In this document: positions 25,338 through 33,863 of the stretch, piece by piece
Position numbering within the stretch: position 1 is the stretch's first letter
Layout of the letters: each line of letters begins with the position of its first letter
Source: Modicisalibacter sp033446685
GTDB taxonomy: Bacteria; Pseudomonadota; Gammaproteobacteria; Pseudomonadales; Halomonadaceae
Reading direction: 5' to 3'
Assembly: GCF_033446685.1 (NCBI RefSeq)
Contig: NZ_JAWQLY010000002.1
Coordinates: 186,001 to 250,000, forward strand
DNA: 64,000 bases
Notes under the pieces: generated by a model
Databases searched by the model: none
What the model was told of the DNA's origin: nothing
What the model saw: the letters and a program-made list of their open reading frames with translations, nothing else
Position numbers and translations under genes: made by a program

Positions 25338-26416
25338 TAGCGGCTCCCCGTGGCGGGCATGGACGGCGTGGCCGGTGTAGGCCACCAGCCGGCGATGGCC
25401 TGCGCTGCGGCCTCGATGTCGATGCGGCTCATGTCGGTGGCGCGCTCGTCGGCTGGTGGACTGAAAGCCAGGCGGTGGGCATCGCGGTTACAGGTCTGCC
25501 AGCGCAGCGGCGTCGCCGAGCGCTTGGCCGGGTAGAAACCGGCGGTGGGTACGTCCAGGCAACCGGCGATATGCAAGGGCCCGGTGGAGCCGGCGATGAG
25601 CAGGTCTGCGGCGCTCAGGCTATGGGCAAAATCGACCAGGTCGTCACGCGGCGGCATGACCTGCGCCGCCACGCCCCGGGCGGCGAGGTCTTCGCACAGG
25701 GTGGCGGCGGCAGCGTGCTCGCCGGGCCCCGAAGTGAGCACCCACTCCGCGGGCTTGTCCAGCTGAGCGTCGATGCGCGCGACCAGCGCGGCATAGCGCG
25801 CGGGTGTCAGGTTGACCGCCGAGCCCCCGCTGCCGCCGTGAACGAAGCCCCAGCGGCGTCGCACGTCGAGCCCGCATTCGCGGGCCAGACGCTGGCGTTG
25901 CTCGGCGCGCACCGCGGTCGGCAGCGGCCAGTAGGGCGGCTCGAGCGCCGGAACCGGCTGGCCGATTTGGCTCAACAATGCCTCGGCGAGTTCGAGATTG
26001 TAGCGATACTCGGGGCGCTCCGAGCGCGAGCGGCGCTGGACGATGCGCCGGTTGTAGAACACCTGAGCCCATTTGGTCGCCGGTGCCAGGCGCAGCGCAA
26101 TGCCGGCCCGCCAGCCCAGCCAACCGATGCGCGGCGTCGAGAACAGCGTCAGCAGGGCATCGAAGCGGCGCTCGCGCAGCCGGGCGAGCAGGGTGCGTTG
26201 CGCATCGCGCGGCGCAGCGTCGCCGGGGTCGACGAGCACTTCGTCGACCCATGGGCAGGCCCGGGCCAGGGCGGCGGTATAGCTCGGCACCAGCACGCTG
26301 ACGTAATTGTCCGGATGGGCTTGCTTGAGGCAGGCCAGAGCGGGCCAGGCGAGCATGAAGTCGCCGAGCTTGTCGTTGCGCACGACCAGCAGTCGCTGGC
26401 CCCTGGGCTGTGGCAT
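25337..26416 (-). CDS. GT9 family heptosyltransferase-like glycosyltransferase
   Basis: 359 aa of the ADP-heptose:LPS heptosyltransferase superfamily: N-terminal 'LLVVRNDKLGDFMLAWPALACLK' and 'LIAGSTGPLHIAGCLDVPTAGFYP' at the C-terminal donor site. It differs from the waaF product and from the other GT9 in this cluster, so it may add a third heptose (WaaQ-like) or another residue. It is cotranscribed with the GT2 gene (1-nt overlap). The gap upstream (26417-26500) is a plausible promoter region. Confidence 0.85.
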   Translation of the reverse strand: MPQPRGQRLLVVRNDKLGDFMLAWPALACLKQAHPDNYVSVLVPSYTAALARACPWVDEVLVDPGDAAPRDAQRTLLARLRERRFDALLTLFSTPRIGWLGWRAGIALRLAPATKWAQVFYNRRIVQRRSRSERPEYRYNLELAEALLSQIGQPVPALEPPYWPLPTAVRAEQRQRLARECGLDVRRRWGFVHGGSGGSAVNLTPARYAALVARIDAQLDKPAEWVLTSGPGEHAAAATLCEDLAARGVAAQVMPPRDDLVDFAHSLSAADLLIAGSTGPLHIAGCLDVPTAGFYPAKRSATPLRWQTCNRDAHRLAFSPPADERATDMSRIDIEAAAQAIAGWWPTPATPSMPATGSR

Positions 26417-26500
26417 GTCAACTCCCCGCAGTGGCGCGTCAACGTCGTGGCATGGATTGGTCGCGAATTATACCCGAGCCGGCGATCGCGGGCAGCCGAC

Positions 26501-27202
26501 TCAGCGCTGGCTCACGACCCGTTCATAGCCACGCAGAATCGCCGGCACCGCCTCTTCGGCCTCGAACTTCGCCAGCGAGCGCTGCAGGCGTTCGAGATTG
26601 GCGTTCTGCCAGCCCCCCGGTCGGCGCAGCCGGCAACGGTCCAGGTCGATCAGCCATACCGTCTCGTCGGGGGTGATCAGCAGGTTGCGGACATTGAGAT
26701 CGACGTGGTCGAGCCCGGCGCTGTGGAAGCGGCGAATCGTGGCCCCGACGCGCTCGAGCAGTGCCGGATCGTTATCTTCTAAACAGTCGGCCAGGGCGCG
26801 CGCGCCGGCCAGGCGAACGGTGAGCAGGGCGGCGGCGTAAGTGACGCCATGGCGCGTCACTTGAGCGGCCACCGGCCGCGGTACCGGCAGGCCCCGCGCG
26901 AACAGCGTCGCGGTAAGGCGCATCTCGCGAAAGGCACGGCTGCGCTCGAGGCCGGTCCAAACGTAACGCGCCTCGCTGAGCCGCGCCGCCATGCCGCCGC
27001 GGCGATAATCGCGCAGCACCCATTGCTCGTCGGCCACGGCGATCCTCGCGGCATCGACGAACAGGCTGGTCCCGCGCCCCGGGGCCTGGCCGACCACCGC
27101 ATCGTGGCGCTGCCAGAAGGCGGCGCTGAACCATGCCGGATCGAACGTCGTCGGACCGCTTGCGGCCGAGTCGCTTCCGCTCGTCGCCGTTTGTGGCGCC
27201 AT
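26501..27202 (-). CDS. kdkA: KdkA, 3-deoxy-D-manno-octulosonic acid (Kdo) kinase
   Basis: Phosphorylates Kdo on lipid A, as in Haemophilus and other bacteria with a single phosphorylated Kdo. 233 aa from the ATG at 27202; similar length to known KdkA (about 241). Protein-kinase-like fold with 'RNLLITPDETVWLIDLDRCRL' and the catalytic loop 'GLDHVDLNVRNLL' (HxDLxxxN). N-terminal 'FDPAWFSAAFWQRHDAVVG' also fits the family. The start is uncertain: a longer frame opens at 27292 and would translate the tandem repeat as AGILCDAGILCD; I prefer 27202 although no strong SD precedes it. Confidence 0.85.
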   Translation of the reverse strand: MAPQTATSGSDSAASGPTTFDPAWFSAAFWQRHDAVVGQAPGRGTSLFVDAARIAVADEQWVLRDYRRGGMAARLSEARYVWTGLERSRAFREMRLTATLFARGLPVPRPVAAQVTRHGVTYAAALLTVRLAGARALADCLEDNDPALLERVGATIRRFHSAGLDHVDLNVRNLLITPDETVWLIDLDRCRLRRPGGWQNANLERLQRSLAKFEAEEAVPAILRGYERVVSQR

Positions 27203-27208
27203 CTTGGG

Positions 27209-27257
27209 GTCACATAGAATGCCGGCGTCACATAGAATGCCGGCGTCATGTAAAATG
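27209..27257 (+). repeat. 18-bp tandem repeat carrying -10-like hexamers in the kdkA/waaC divergent gap
   Basis: GTCACATAGAATGCCGGC occurs twice in tandem (27209-27226, 27227-27244) followed by a decayed third copy GTCATGTAAAATG (27245-27257). Each unit holds a -10-like hexamer: TAGAAT at 27215 and 27233, TAAAAT at 27251. It lies 34-80 bp upstream of the plus-strand heptosyltransferase start at 27291. Confidence 0.75.
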
Positions 27258-27290
27258 AACTGTCTGTCCACATGGAGTGTTGCCAACCGC

Positions 27291-28388
27291 ATGAAGCATC
27301 CTCTGCCAGCTCAGCCCGCGCACATTGGCATTCTGCGCCTTTCCGCGTTGGGCGACGTCTGCAATCTGGTGCCCACCGTGCGTGCCCTGCAACGCCAGTG
27401 GCCCACCGCCCGCATCACCTGGATCATCGGCAAGACGGAGCACAGTCTACTGGCGGGCCTGTCCGGGGTCGAGTTCGTGGTCTACGACAAGGCGACGGGA
27501 CTGGCCGGGATGCGTGAGCTCTGGCGACAGCTGGCGCAGACGCGCTTCGATGTGCTGTTGCACATGCAGCAGGCGCTGCGTGCCAGCGTACTGCTGATGG
27601 GGCTCAAGAGCGATGTGCGGGTGGGCTACGACAAGGCCCGCGCCAAGGACTGGCAACACTGGTTCACCCACCGCCAGCTCGCGGTTCACGAGCGCGCGCA
27701 CGTTCTCGAGTCGTTCATGGACTTCGCCCGCCTGCTGGGCGTCGACGATACCCGGCTCGAGTGGGGTCTGCCGATCCCCGACGCCGCGCGCGCCGAGGCG
27801 CAGCGGGTGAGCGGCGACGGCGACTACGTGGTGATCAGCCCCTGCGCCAACCCCCGGCTGCGCAACTTTCGCAACTGGTCGGCGCAGGGTTACGCGACGC
27901 TGATCGAGCATCTATGGACCCAGCATGGTCTGAAGAGCGTGCTGACCGGCGGCGGCAGCGCCCAGGAGCGCGAGATGGGCGAGCGCATCCGGGCACTTGC
28001 CGTCGCCGAATCGGTGATCGACGCCATCGGCGCGAGCTCGCTCAAGGGGCTGCTGGCGCTGATCGACCAGGCCCGGCTGGCCGTCGCCCCGGACTCCGGC
28101 CCGGTGCACATGGCCAACGCCCTGGGCACGCCCACCGTCGGGCTCTACGCCACCACCAACCCGGATCGCGCCGCGCCCTACTGTTGGCGCGAACATGTCG
28201 TCGATCGCTACTCGGAGGCGGTACGCCGCTATCTGCACAAGGACCCCGCGACGATCCCCTGGGGGCAGCGGGTCCGTCATCCGGACGCCATGGCCCTGAT
28301 TCGCGCCGAGGACGTGATCGCGCGCGTCGACCAGGTCCTGGCCCTTCCCCGATCCACCGAGACGCTGGAGCCGCGCGATGCAGTTTGA
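27291..28388 (+). CDS. waaC: GT9 heptosyltransferase (probable heptosyltransferase I)
   Basis: 365 aa from the ATG at 27291; the open frame reaches further upstream through the tandem repeat, but 'MKHPLPAQPAHIGILRLSALGDVCNLVP' is the natural start. GT9 landmarks: 'LRLSALGDVCN' and 'VAPDSGPVHMANALGTPTVGLY'. 'MGLKSDVRVGYDKARAKDWQHWF' is also present in a related GT9 group. Position next to hldE and waaA, and the need for a heptosyltransferase I, make WaaC the best guess; the exact acceptor is not provable from sequence. It overlaps hldE by 11 bp. Confidence 0.75.
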   Translation: MKHPLPAQPAHIGILRLSALGDVCNLVPTVRALQRQWPTARITWIIGKTEHSLLAGLSGVEFVVYDKATGLAGMRELWRQLAQTRFDVLLHMQQALRASVLLMGLKSDVRVGYDKARAKDWQHWFTHRQLAVHERAHVLESFMDFARLLGVDDTRLEWGLPIPDAARAEAQRVSGDGDYVVISPCANPRLRNFRNWSAQGYATLIEHLWTQHGLKSVLTGGGSAQEREMGERIRALAVAESVIDAIGASSLKGLLALIDQARLAVAPDSGPVHMANALGTPTVGLYATTNPDRAAPYCWREHVVDRYSEAVRRYLHKDPATIPWGQRVRHPDAMALIRAEDVIARVDQVLALPRSTETLEPRDAV

Positions 28389-29808
28389 CCTGACCGCCCT
28401 CGAACGGGCCCGCCTGCTGGTCGTGGGCGATGTGATGCTCGACCGCTACTGGCATGGCGGTACCTCGCGCATCTCGCCGGAGGCGCCGGTGCCGGTAGTG
28501 CGCGTCGGCGAGAGCGAGGACCGCCCGGGCGGCGCCGCCAACGTGGCGCTCAACATCGCCTCGCTGGGTGGCCACGTGGCGCTGGCGGGGCTGGTCGGCG
28601 ACGACGACAACGCCGATTTGCTGAGCGCGCGCCTGGAAGACTCCGATGTGAGCACTCACTTCCAGCGCAGCTCGGCAATACCGACGATTACCAAGCTGCG
28701 GGTAATGAGCCGCAGCCAGCAACTGATCCGCCTGGATTTCGAGGACAGCCTGGCCGGCATCGATACCGGCGAGATGCTCGGCCGGGTCGAGGCCGCGCTG
28801 CCCGACAGCGACCTGGTGATCCTGTCCGATTACGGCAAGGGCACGCTGGGCCGCGTCGAGGAACTGATCGCACTGATCCGCGCCAGCGGCAAGCGGGTGC
28901 TGGTCGACCCCAAGGGTAGCGACTTCCGCCGCTATCGCGGCGCCAGCGTGATTACTCCCAACCTGGGCGAGTTCGAGGCGGTGGTCGGAGTCTGCCACGA
29001 CGACGCCGAGCTGGCCGTCAAGGGCGAGCGGCTGCGCGCCGAGCTCGAACTGGAGGCGCTGCTGATCACGCGTAGCGAGCGCGGCATGACGCTGATCCGC
29101 GCGGATCATGCGCCGCTGCACCTGCCGACTCACGCCCGCGAGGTGTTCGACGTCACCGGCGCCGGCGATACGGTGATCGGCGTGCTGGGGCTGGCGCTGG
29201 CCGCGGGCCATGCCTACCCCGAGGCGGTGACCCTGGCCAACCTCGCCGCCGGGCTGGTGGTCGCCAAGCCGGGCACCGCCACGCTATCGGTGGCCGAGCT
29301 CTATACCGCCCTGCATGGCGACAAGCTCGCCGAATTCGGCGCCATCGATTCGGCGACGCTGGTCGAGGCGGTACGCGCCGCCCAGGCCCGGGGCGAGCGG
29401 GTGGTAATGACCAACGGCTGCTTCGACATCCTGCATGCCGGACACGTCGCCTATCTCGAACAGGCCCGGCGGCTCGGCGACCGGCTGATCGTCGCGGTCA
29501 ACGACGACGCCTCGGTGGCGCGACTCAAGGGACCGCGCCGACCGATCAACACCCTGGCGCGGCGCATGCAGGTGCTGGCGAGTCTCGCCGCCGTCGACTG
29601 GGTCGTCGCCTTCGGCGAGGAAACGCCGGCCCGGCTGATCGAGGCGGTGCTGCCCGACGTGCTGGTCAAGGGCGGCGACTACCGGCCCGAGGAGATCGCC
29701 GGCGGCGAGGCGGTGATCGCCAACGGCGGTGAGGTCAAGGTGCTGGGCTTCGAGGATGGCGTCTCGACCACCGCGATGATCGCCACCATCCTCGATCGCG
29801 AGCGCTGA
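28378..29808 (+). CDS. hldE: HldE, bifunctional heptose-7-phosphate kinase / heptose-1-phosphate adenylyltransferase
   Basis: Two steps of ADP-heptose synthesis in one protein. 476 aa (E. coli 477). Residues 1-320 form a PfkB-type kinase ('VVGDVMLDRYWHG', 'GGAANVALNIASLGG', 'VTGAGDTVIGVL' with the catalytic Asp). Residues 340-476 form a nucleotidyltransferase ('TNGCFDILHAGHVAYLEQA' with the HxGH motif). With gmhB, hldD and the waa genes here, the window encodes most of the ADP-heptose pathway; only gmhA is missing. Confidence 0.97.
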   Translation: MQFDLTALERARLLVVGDVMLDRYWHGGTSRISPEAPVPVVRVGESEDRPGGAANVALNIASLGGHVALAGLVGDDDNADLLSARLEDSDVSTHFQRSSAIPTITKLRVMSRSQQLIRLDFEDSLAGIDTGEMLGRVEAALPDSDLVILSDYGKGTLGRVEELIALIRASGKRVLVDPKGSDFRRYRGASVITPNLGEFEAVVGVCHDDAELAVKGERLRAELELEALLITRSERGMTLIRADHAPLHLPTHAREVFDVTGAGDTVIGVLGLALAAGHAYPEAVTLANLAAGLVVAKPGTATLSVAELYTALHGDKLAEFGAIDSATLVEAVRAAQARGERVVMTNGCFDILHAGHVAYLEQARRLGDRLIVAVNDDASVARLKGPRRPINTLARRMQVLASLAAVDWVVAFGEETPARLIEAVLPDVLVKGGDYRPEEIAGGEAVIANGGEVKVLGFEDGVSTTAMIATILDRER

Positions 29809-29810
29809 GC

Positions 29811-31091
29811 GTGGCTTCTCGCCACGCATTGGCGCGGCTCGCCTACAGCGGTGTGCTGTATCTGGCCGCGCCGTTGATCTGGCGCCGGGTGTGGCGTGAG
29901 TCGGCGCCCACTCACTCGCGCGGCGAACGCCTCGGGCTGATTCCCCGGTGTGTCGACGAACGGCCGTGCATCTGGCTGCATGCGGCATCGCTCGGCGAAG
30001 TGGTCACTGCCACGCCGCTGATCCGCGCACTGCTGGCGCGCCATTCCGATTATGCGCTGGTGATCACCACCATGACCGCCACCGGCGCCGAACGCGTCGC
30101 CACGCTGTTCGGCGACGCGGTTCATCACCATTTCCTGCCGCTCGACTTTCCCGGCGCCACACGGCGCTTCGTCGATCGTCTGCAGCCGGCGCTGGCGATC
30201 ATCGCCGAAACCGAGCTGTGGCCCAATCTGCTGCACACCTGCGCGGCTCGCGGGGTGCCGATAGTGATCGCCAACGGCCGCCTCAGTGCCGGCGCCTTCG
30301 CCACCTACCGGCGCTTCGCGGCGTTGAGCCGTGACATGCTTGAAACGGTCGCCTGGGTGGGCGCCAAGTCGCGCGAGGACGCCGAGCGCTTTCGCGAACT
30401 CGGCTGCCCCGCTTCGCGGGTCGCCGTCACCGGCGCACTCAAGTTCGACATCGAGCTCAATGAGGGCCTCGAAGACGAAAGTGAGCGCTTACGTACCGAG
30501 TGGGGCGAGCGGCCGGTGTGGGTCGCCGGCTCGACCCATCCCGGCGAGGATGAAGCGGTGCTCGAGGCCCACGCCCGGCTGCGGGAGCGCTATCCGAATG
30601 CCCTGTTGGTGCTGGTGCCGCGTCATCCGCAACGCTTCGATGCGGTCGCCACGCTGTGCCGGTCGCAGGGCTTGGCGATGGCGCGGCATTCGCGCGGCGA
30701 GTTGCCGGGGCCGGAAACCGGCATTCTGCTGGGCGACACCATGGGCGAGTTGATGCGCTTCTACGGCGCGGCGGACGTGGCCTTCGTCGGCGGCTCGCTG
30801 GTACCGGTGGGCGGGCACAACCTGCTCGAACCGGCGGCACTCGGCGTGGCGGTTATCAGCGGCCCCTACCTGGACAACCTGCGCGAAATCGCCGATACCC
30901 TGGCCGAGGCCGATGCGCGGCGTGAAGTAGCCGATGGTCCGGCGCTGGGTGAGGCGCTGGTCGCGCTGTTCGACGCCCCGGACGAACGTCGTCGCCTGGG
31001 CGCGGCGGGCCGGGCGGTGGTCGAGGCCAACCGCGGTGCACTGACGAGGACGCTCGAAAAAGTAAGCACTTACTTGCGTGCCGGTGCCTAG
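29811..31091 (+). CDS. waaA: WaaA (KdtA), Kdo transferase
   Basis: Adds Kdo to lipid IVA at the inner membrane. 426 aa (E. coli 425), GTG start two bases after the hldE stop. One N-terminal membrane anchor ('LAYSGVLYLAAPLIWRR'), then 'RLGLIPRC..CIWLHAASLGEV' with the catalytic Glu, 'AETELWPN' , 'IANGRLS', 'GSTHPGEDEAVL' and 'GHNLLEPAALG'. Given the Kdo kinase nearby, a monofunctional enzyme (one Kdo) is plausible, but sequence alone does not show this. Confidence 0.96.
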   Translation: MASRHALARLAYSGVLYLAAPLIWRRVWRESAPTHSRGERLGLIPRCVDERPCIWLHAASLGEVVTATPLIRALLARHSDYALVITTMTATGAERVATLFGDAVHHHFLPLDFPGATRRFVDRLQPALAIIAETELWPNLLHTCAARGVPIVIANGRLSAGAFATYRRFAALSRDMLETVAWVGAKSREDAERFRELGCPASRVAVTGALKFDIELNEGLEDESERLRTEWGERPVWVAGSTHPGEDEAVLEAHARLRERYPNALLVLVPRHPQRFDAVATLCRSQGLAMARHSRGELPGPETGILLGDTMGELMRFYGAADVAFVGGSLVPVGGHNLLEPAALGVAVISGPYLDNLREIADTLAEADARREVADGPALGEALVALFDAPDERRRLGAAGRAVVEANRGALTRTLEKVSTYLRAGA

Positions 31092-31113
31092 CCAACCCGG
31101 CGCCGGCACGCCT

Positions 31114-31785
31114 TCAGTGCGTAAAGCGCGACACGCCGTCCTCGCCGGCCAGCAACAGCACGTCGGCCGGGCGGCGTGCGAACAGGCCATTGGTGACCAC
31201 GCCGACGATGTTGTTGAGCTCGCTTTCGGTGTGACGCGGATCCTCGAGCATCAAGCCATGGCAATCGAGAATCTGGTTGCCGTTGTCGGTAACCACGCCG
31301 TCGCGGTAGATCGGATTAAAGCCGAGCTTGACCAGTTCCCGCGCGACATAGGAGCGCGCCATGGGGATCACCTCGATGGGCAGCGGAAAGCCGCCGAGCA
31401 ATTGAACGCGCTTGGAGGCGTCGGCGATGCACACGAAGCGCTCGGCACAGGCGGCGATGATCTTCTCGCGGGTCAACGCGCCGCCACCGCCCTTGATCAT
31501 CTGCAAGTGATGGTTGATCTCGTCGGCACCGTCGATATAGACCGGCACGCTGCCCACATGGTTGAGTTCGAAGACCTCGATGCCGTTCGCCTTGAGGCGT
31601 GCGGTGGTCGCCTGTGAGCTGGCGACGGCGCCCCTGAACAGATGGCGCGAGCCGGCCAGCAGGTCGATGAACCGGTTGACCGTCGAGCCGGTGCCGATAC
31701 CGATTACCGCATCCGCTAGCAGTAGCGGCTTGATATCGTCGATCGCCGCCGCGGCGGCGGCCTGCTTGAGTTCGTCCTGGGTCAT
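31114..31785 (-). CDS. rpiA: RpiA, ribose-5-phosphate isomerase A
   Basis: Interconverts ribose-5-P and ribulose-5-P in the pentose phosphate pathway. 223 aa (E. coli 219) with 'IGIGTGSTVNRFIDLL', 'DGADEINHHLQMIKGGGGALTREK' and 'GLFARRPADVLLL'. It converges on waaA and is divergent from ilvA, as in many gammaproteobacteria. Confidence 0.98.
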   Translation of the reverse strand: MTQDELKQAAAAAAIDDIKPLLLADAVIGIGTGSTVNRFIDLLAGSRHLFRGAVASSQATTARLKANGIEVFELNHVGSVPVYIDGADEINHHLQMIKGGGGALTREKIIAACAERFVCIADASKRVQLLGGFPLPIEVIPMARSYVARELVKLGFNPIYRDGVVTDNGNQILDCHGLMLEDPRHTESELNNIVGVVTNGLFARRPADVLLLAGEDGVSRFTH

Positions 31786-31992
31786 GGTAAGGCTCGTTGG
31801 TCGATGGCAAGTTCGATCATTATAGGCCAGCGAGGAGCCGCTGTAGATGCCGCCAGGCGCGGCGTGACGGGCAACGACGGCGGTCTTTAGCTGGACGCCG
31901 AGGCGCCGCGTCTGCTACCAATAGGGGCTTTCCCGACCGGATGCAACGCCCACGCGACGCGGCCCATGCGACGTGCGACTCAGGACTCCAGG

Positions 31993-33507
31993 ATGCTCGA
32001 AGACACCGTCAAGAAGATACTCCAGGCCCGCGTTTACGAAGCGGCCCGCGAAACCCCGCTCTCGCCCGCGCATTTCCTGTCCCGCCGTCTCAACAACCAG
32101 ATTCTGATCAAGCGCGAAGACCTGCAGCCGGTCTATTCCTTCAAGGTGCGCGGCGCCTACAATAAGATGGTGCAGCTTACCGAGGAGCAGAAGGCCAAGG
32201 GCGTGATCGCCGCCTCGGCCGGCAACCATGCCCAGGGACTGGCGCTGGCGGCCAAGCAGCTAGGCGTCAAGGCGGTGATCGTGATGCCGCGCATCACCCC
32301 GGAGATCAAGGTCCAGGCGGTGCGTGCCCGGGGCGCCAAGGTGGTGTTGCGCGGCGACGCCTTCGGCGAGGCACTGGCCCATGCCCGCGAATTGATCGAG
32401 GCGCACGGCTACACCTACATCCCGCCGTTCGACGATATCGACGTGATCGCCGGCCAAGGCACCGTGGGCATGGAGATCCTGCGTCAGCAACCCGGGCGGC
32501 TCGACGCGATCTTCGTGCCGGTGGGCGGCGGCGGGCTGATCGCCGGCATCGCCGCCTACGTCAAGTATCTGCGTCCCGAGATCAAGGTGTTCGGTGTCGA
32601 GAGCGAGGACAGTGCCTGCCTCAAGGCCGCCCTGGAGGCCGGCGAACGGGTCACCCTGGATCAGGTCGGGGTGTTCGCCGAGGGTGTCGCGGTGGCGCAG
32701 ATCGGCGAGGTGCCGTTCGCGGTGATGCGCGACCTGGTCGATGGGGTGATCACCGTCACCACCGACGAGATGTGTGCGGCGGTCAAGGACACCTTCGAGG
32801 ATACCCGCGCGGTGGCCGAAACCTCCGGCGCGCTGGCGCTGGCCGGGCTCAAGAAGTACGTCCAGCAGAGCGGCGCCGAAGGCGAGACGCTGGTCTGCAT
32901 CAACTCCGGCGCCAACACCAACTTCGATCGTCTCCAGCACATCGCCGAGCGCACCGAGCTCGGCGAGCAGCGCGAGGCGATCCTGGCGGTGACCATCCCC
33001 GAGCGTCCGGGCAGCTTCAAGAAGTTCTGCCGGACCCTCGGCAAGCGCATGGTCACCGAGTTCAACTACCGCTACGCCGATGCCGACAGCGCGCACATCT
33101 TCGTCGGCGTGCAGGTCAAGCCGGGCGGCGAGGATCGTCGGGCGGTGGCCGACAAGCTGCGCGAGGCGGGCTATCCGGTGGAGGACCTGACCGACAACGA
33201 ACTGGCCAAGCTGCACATTCGCCATCTCGGTGGCGGCCGGCCCAAGGAACGCTTCGAGGAGGAAGTCTACCGCTTCGAGTTTCCCGAGCGCCCCGGCGCG
33301 CTGATGAACTTTCTTACCCATCTTCCGGCCGACTGGAACATTTCACTGTTTCACTACCGTAATCATGGCGCTGCCTACGGTCGTGTATTGGTTGGCATGC
33401 AGGTTCCCAACGGCGATCGCTATCATGTCGAAGAGTATTTCGAGAAGATTGGTTATCGTTACTGGAAGGAAACCGAGAACGTTGCCTACCGGCTGTTCAT
33501 GGAATAA
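31993..33507 (+). CDS. ilvA: IlvA, threonine ammonia-lyase (biosynthetic)
   Basis: PLP enzyme making 2-oxobutanoate for isoleucine synthesis. 504 aa from the ATG at 31993 (E. coli 514); an ATG at 31966 would add nine residues unlike the family. PLP-Lys is K51 in 'VYSFKVRGAYN'; 'AASAGNHAQGLALAA' and 'PVGGGGLIAGIAAYVK' bind the cofactor phosphate. Two C-terminal ACT-like regulatory domains follow ('AILAVTIPERPGSFKKFC', 'YRFEFPERPGALMNFL'), the form inhibited by isoleucine. Confidence 0.96.
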   Translation: MLEDTVKKILQARVYEAARETPLSPAHFLSRRLNNQILIKREDLQPVYSFKVRGAYNKMVQLTEEQKAKGVIAASAGNHAQGLALAAKQLGVKAVIVMPRITPEIKVQAVRARGAKVVLRGDAFGEALAHARELIEAHGYTYIPPFDDIDVIAGQGTVGMEILRQQPGRLDAIFVPVGGGGLIAGIAAYVKYLRPEIKVFGVESEDSACLKAALEAGERVTLDQVGVFAEGVAVAQIGEVPFAVMRDLVDGVITVTTDEMCAAVKDTFEDTRAVAETSGALALAGLKKYVQQSGAEGETLVCINSGANTNFDRLQHIAERTELGEQREAILAVTIPERPGSFKKFCRTLGKRMVTEFNYRYADADSAHIFVGVQVKPGGEDRRAVADKLREAGYPVEDLTDNELAKLHIRHLGGGRPKERFEEEVYRFEFPERPGALMNFLTHLPADWNISLFHYRNHGAAYGRVLVGMQVPNGDRYHVEEYFEKIGYRYWKETENVAYRLFME

Positions 33508-33605
33508 CGCGAGTTTTATCGTCCAATTCAGGTGAGTGGCCACTCGCTAACCTGTAACCCCTTGTAAACAGGGGGCTCTGTTAATTGGCGTTTGCGAGCT
33601 GACTA

Positions 33606-33634
33606 TTGTCATTCTTTTATCGTAGCCCTATAGT
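33606..33634 (+). promoter_or_regulatory. Sigma-70 promoter of the 31-aa membrane peptide gene
   Basis: TTGTCA at 33606-33611 and TATAGT at 33629-33634 separated by exactly 17 bp. It is one of the best -35/-10 matches in the window and lies about 50 bp upstream of the small ORF at 33687. Confidence 0.7.
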
Positions 33635-33686
33635 CGGGGCGTTATTTGGGTGCAGTATTATTAATACGATAAATCTCGGAGTAGTC

Positions 33687-33782
33687 ATGAAACGCAAGCC
33701 CGACCTGGTCATGGCGCTGGTATTGATCTTCGGTCTGGGGGTAGTCGCCACCGGCTACGCGCAGACACTGATCGGTACCTGA
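33687..33782 (+). CDS. 31-aa single-span membrane peptide, unknown function
   Basis: ATG at 33687, TGA ending at 33782. The product starts MKRKPDLVMALVLIFGL and ends VATGYAQTLIGT: a basic N-terminus, then one hydrophobic helix (about residues 7-24), then a short polar tail. An SD (GGAG, 33677-33680) lies 6 nt before the ATG. A strong sigma-70 promoter is upstream and an intrinsic terminator is directly downstream, so it is a self-contained monocistronic gene. I do not recognise a named family. The topology, N-in with positive residues, fits a small inner-membrane protein; a cleaved signal is less likely. Too short for most gene callers, so it is easily missed. Confidence 0.7.
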   Translation: MKRKPDLVMALVLIFGLGVVATGYAQTLIGT

Positions 33783-33817
33783 TTTGCCAGACGGGCCAGT
33801 ACCGTGAGCCTGCCAAG

Positions 33818-33852
33818 AACCGCCAGGGGCCTTTGCCGCTGGCGGTTTTTTA
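33818..33852 (+). terminator. Rho-independent terminator after the 31-aa gene
   Basis: Stem AACCGCCAG (33818-33826) with complement CTGGCGGTT (33839-33847), followed by a run of T to about 33851. It is 36 nt after the small ORF's stop and 12 nt before the end of the convergent cyclo-ligase gene. Confidence 0.88.
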
Positions 33853-33863
33853 ATGGCGGTTCG

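Noticed and set aside
27203..27292. N-terminal extensions of kdkA and of the plus-strand heptosyltransferase through the tandem repeat
   Set aside because: They translate the repeats on both strands; family N-termini begin later on each side.
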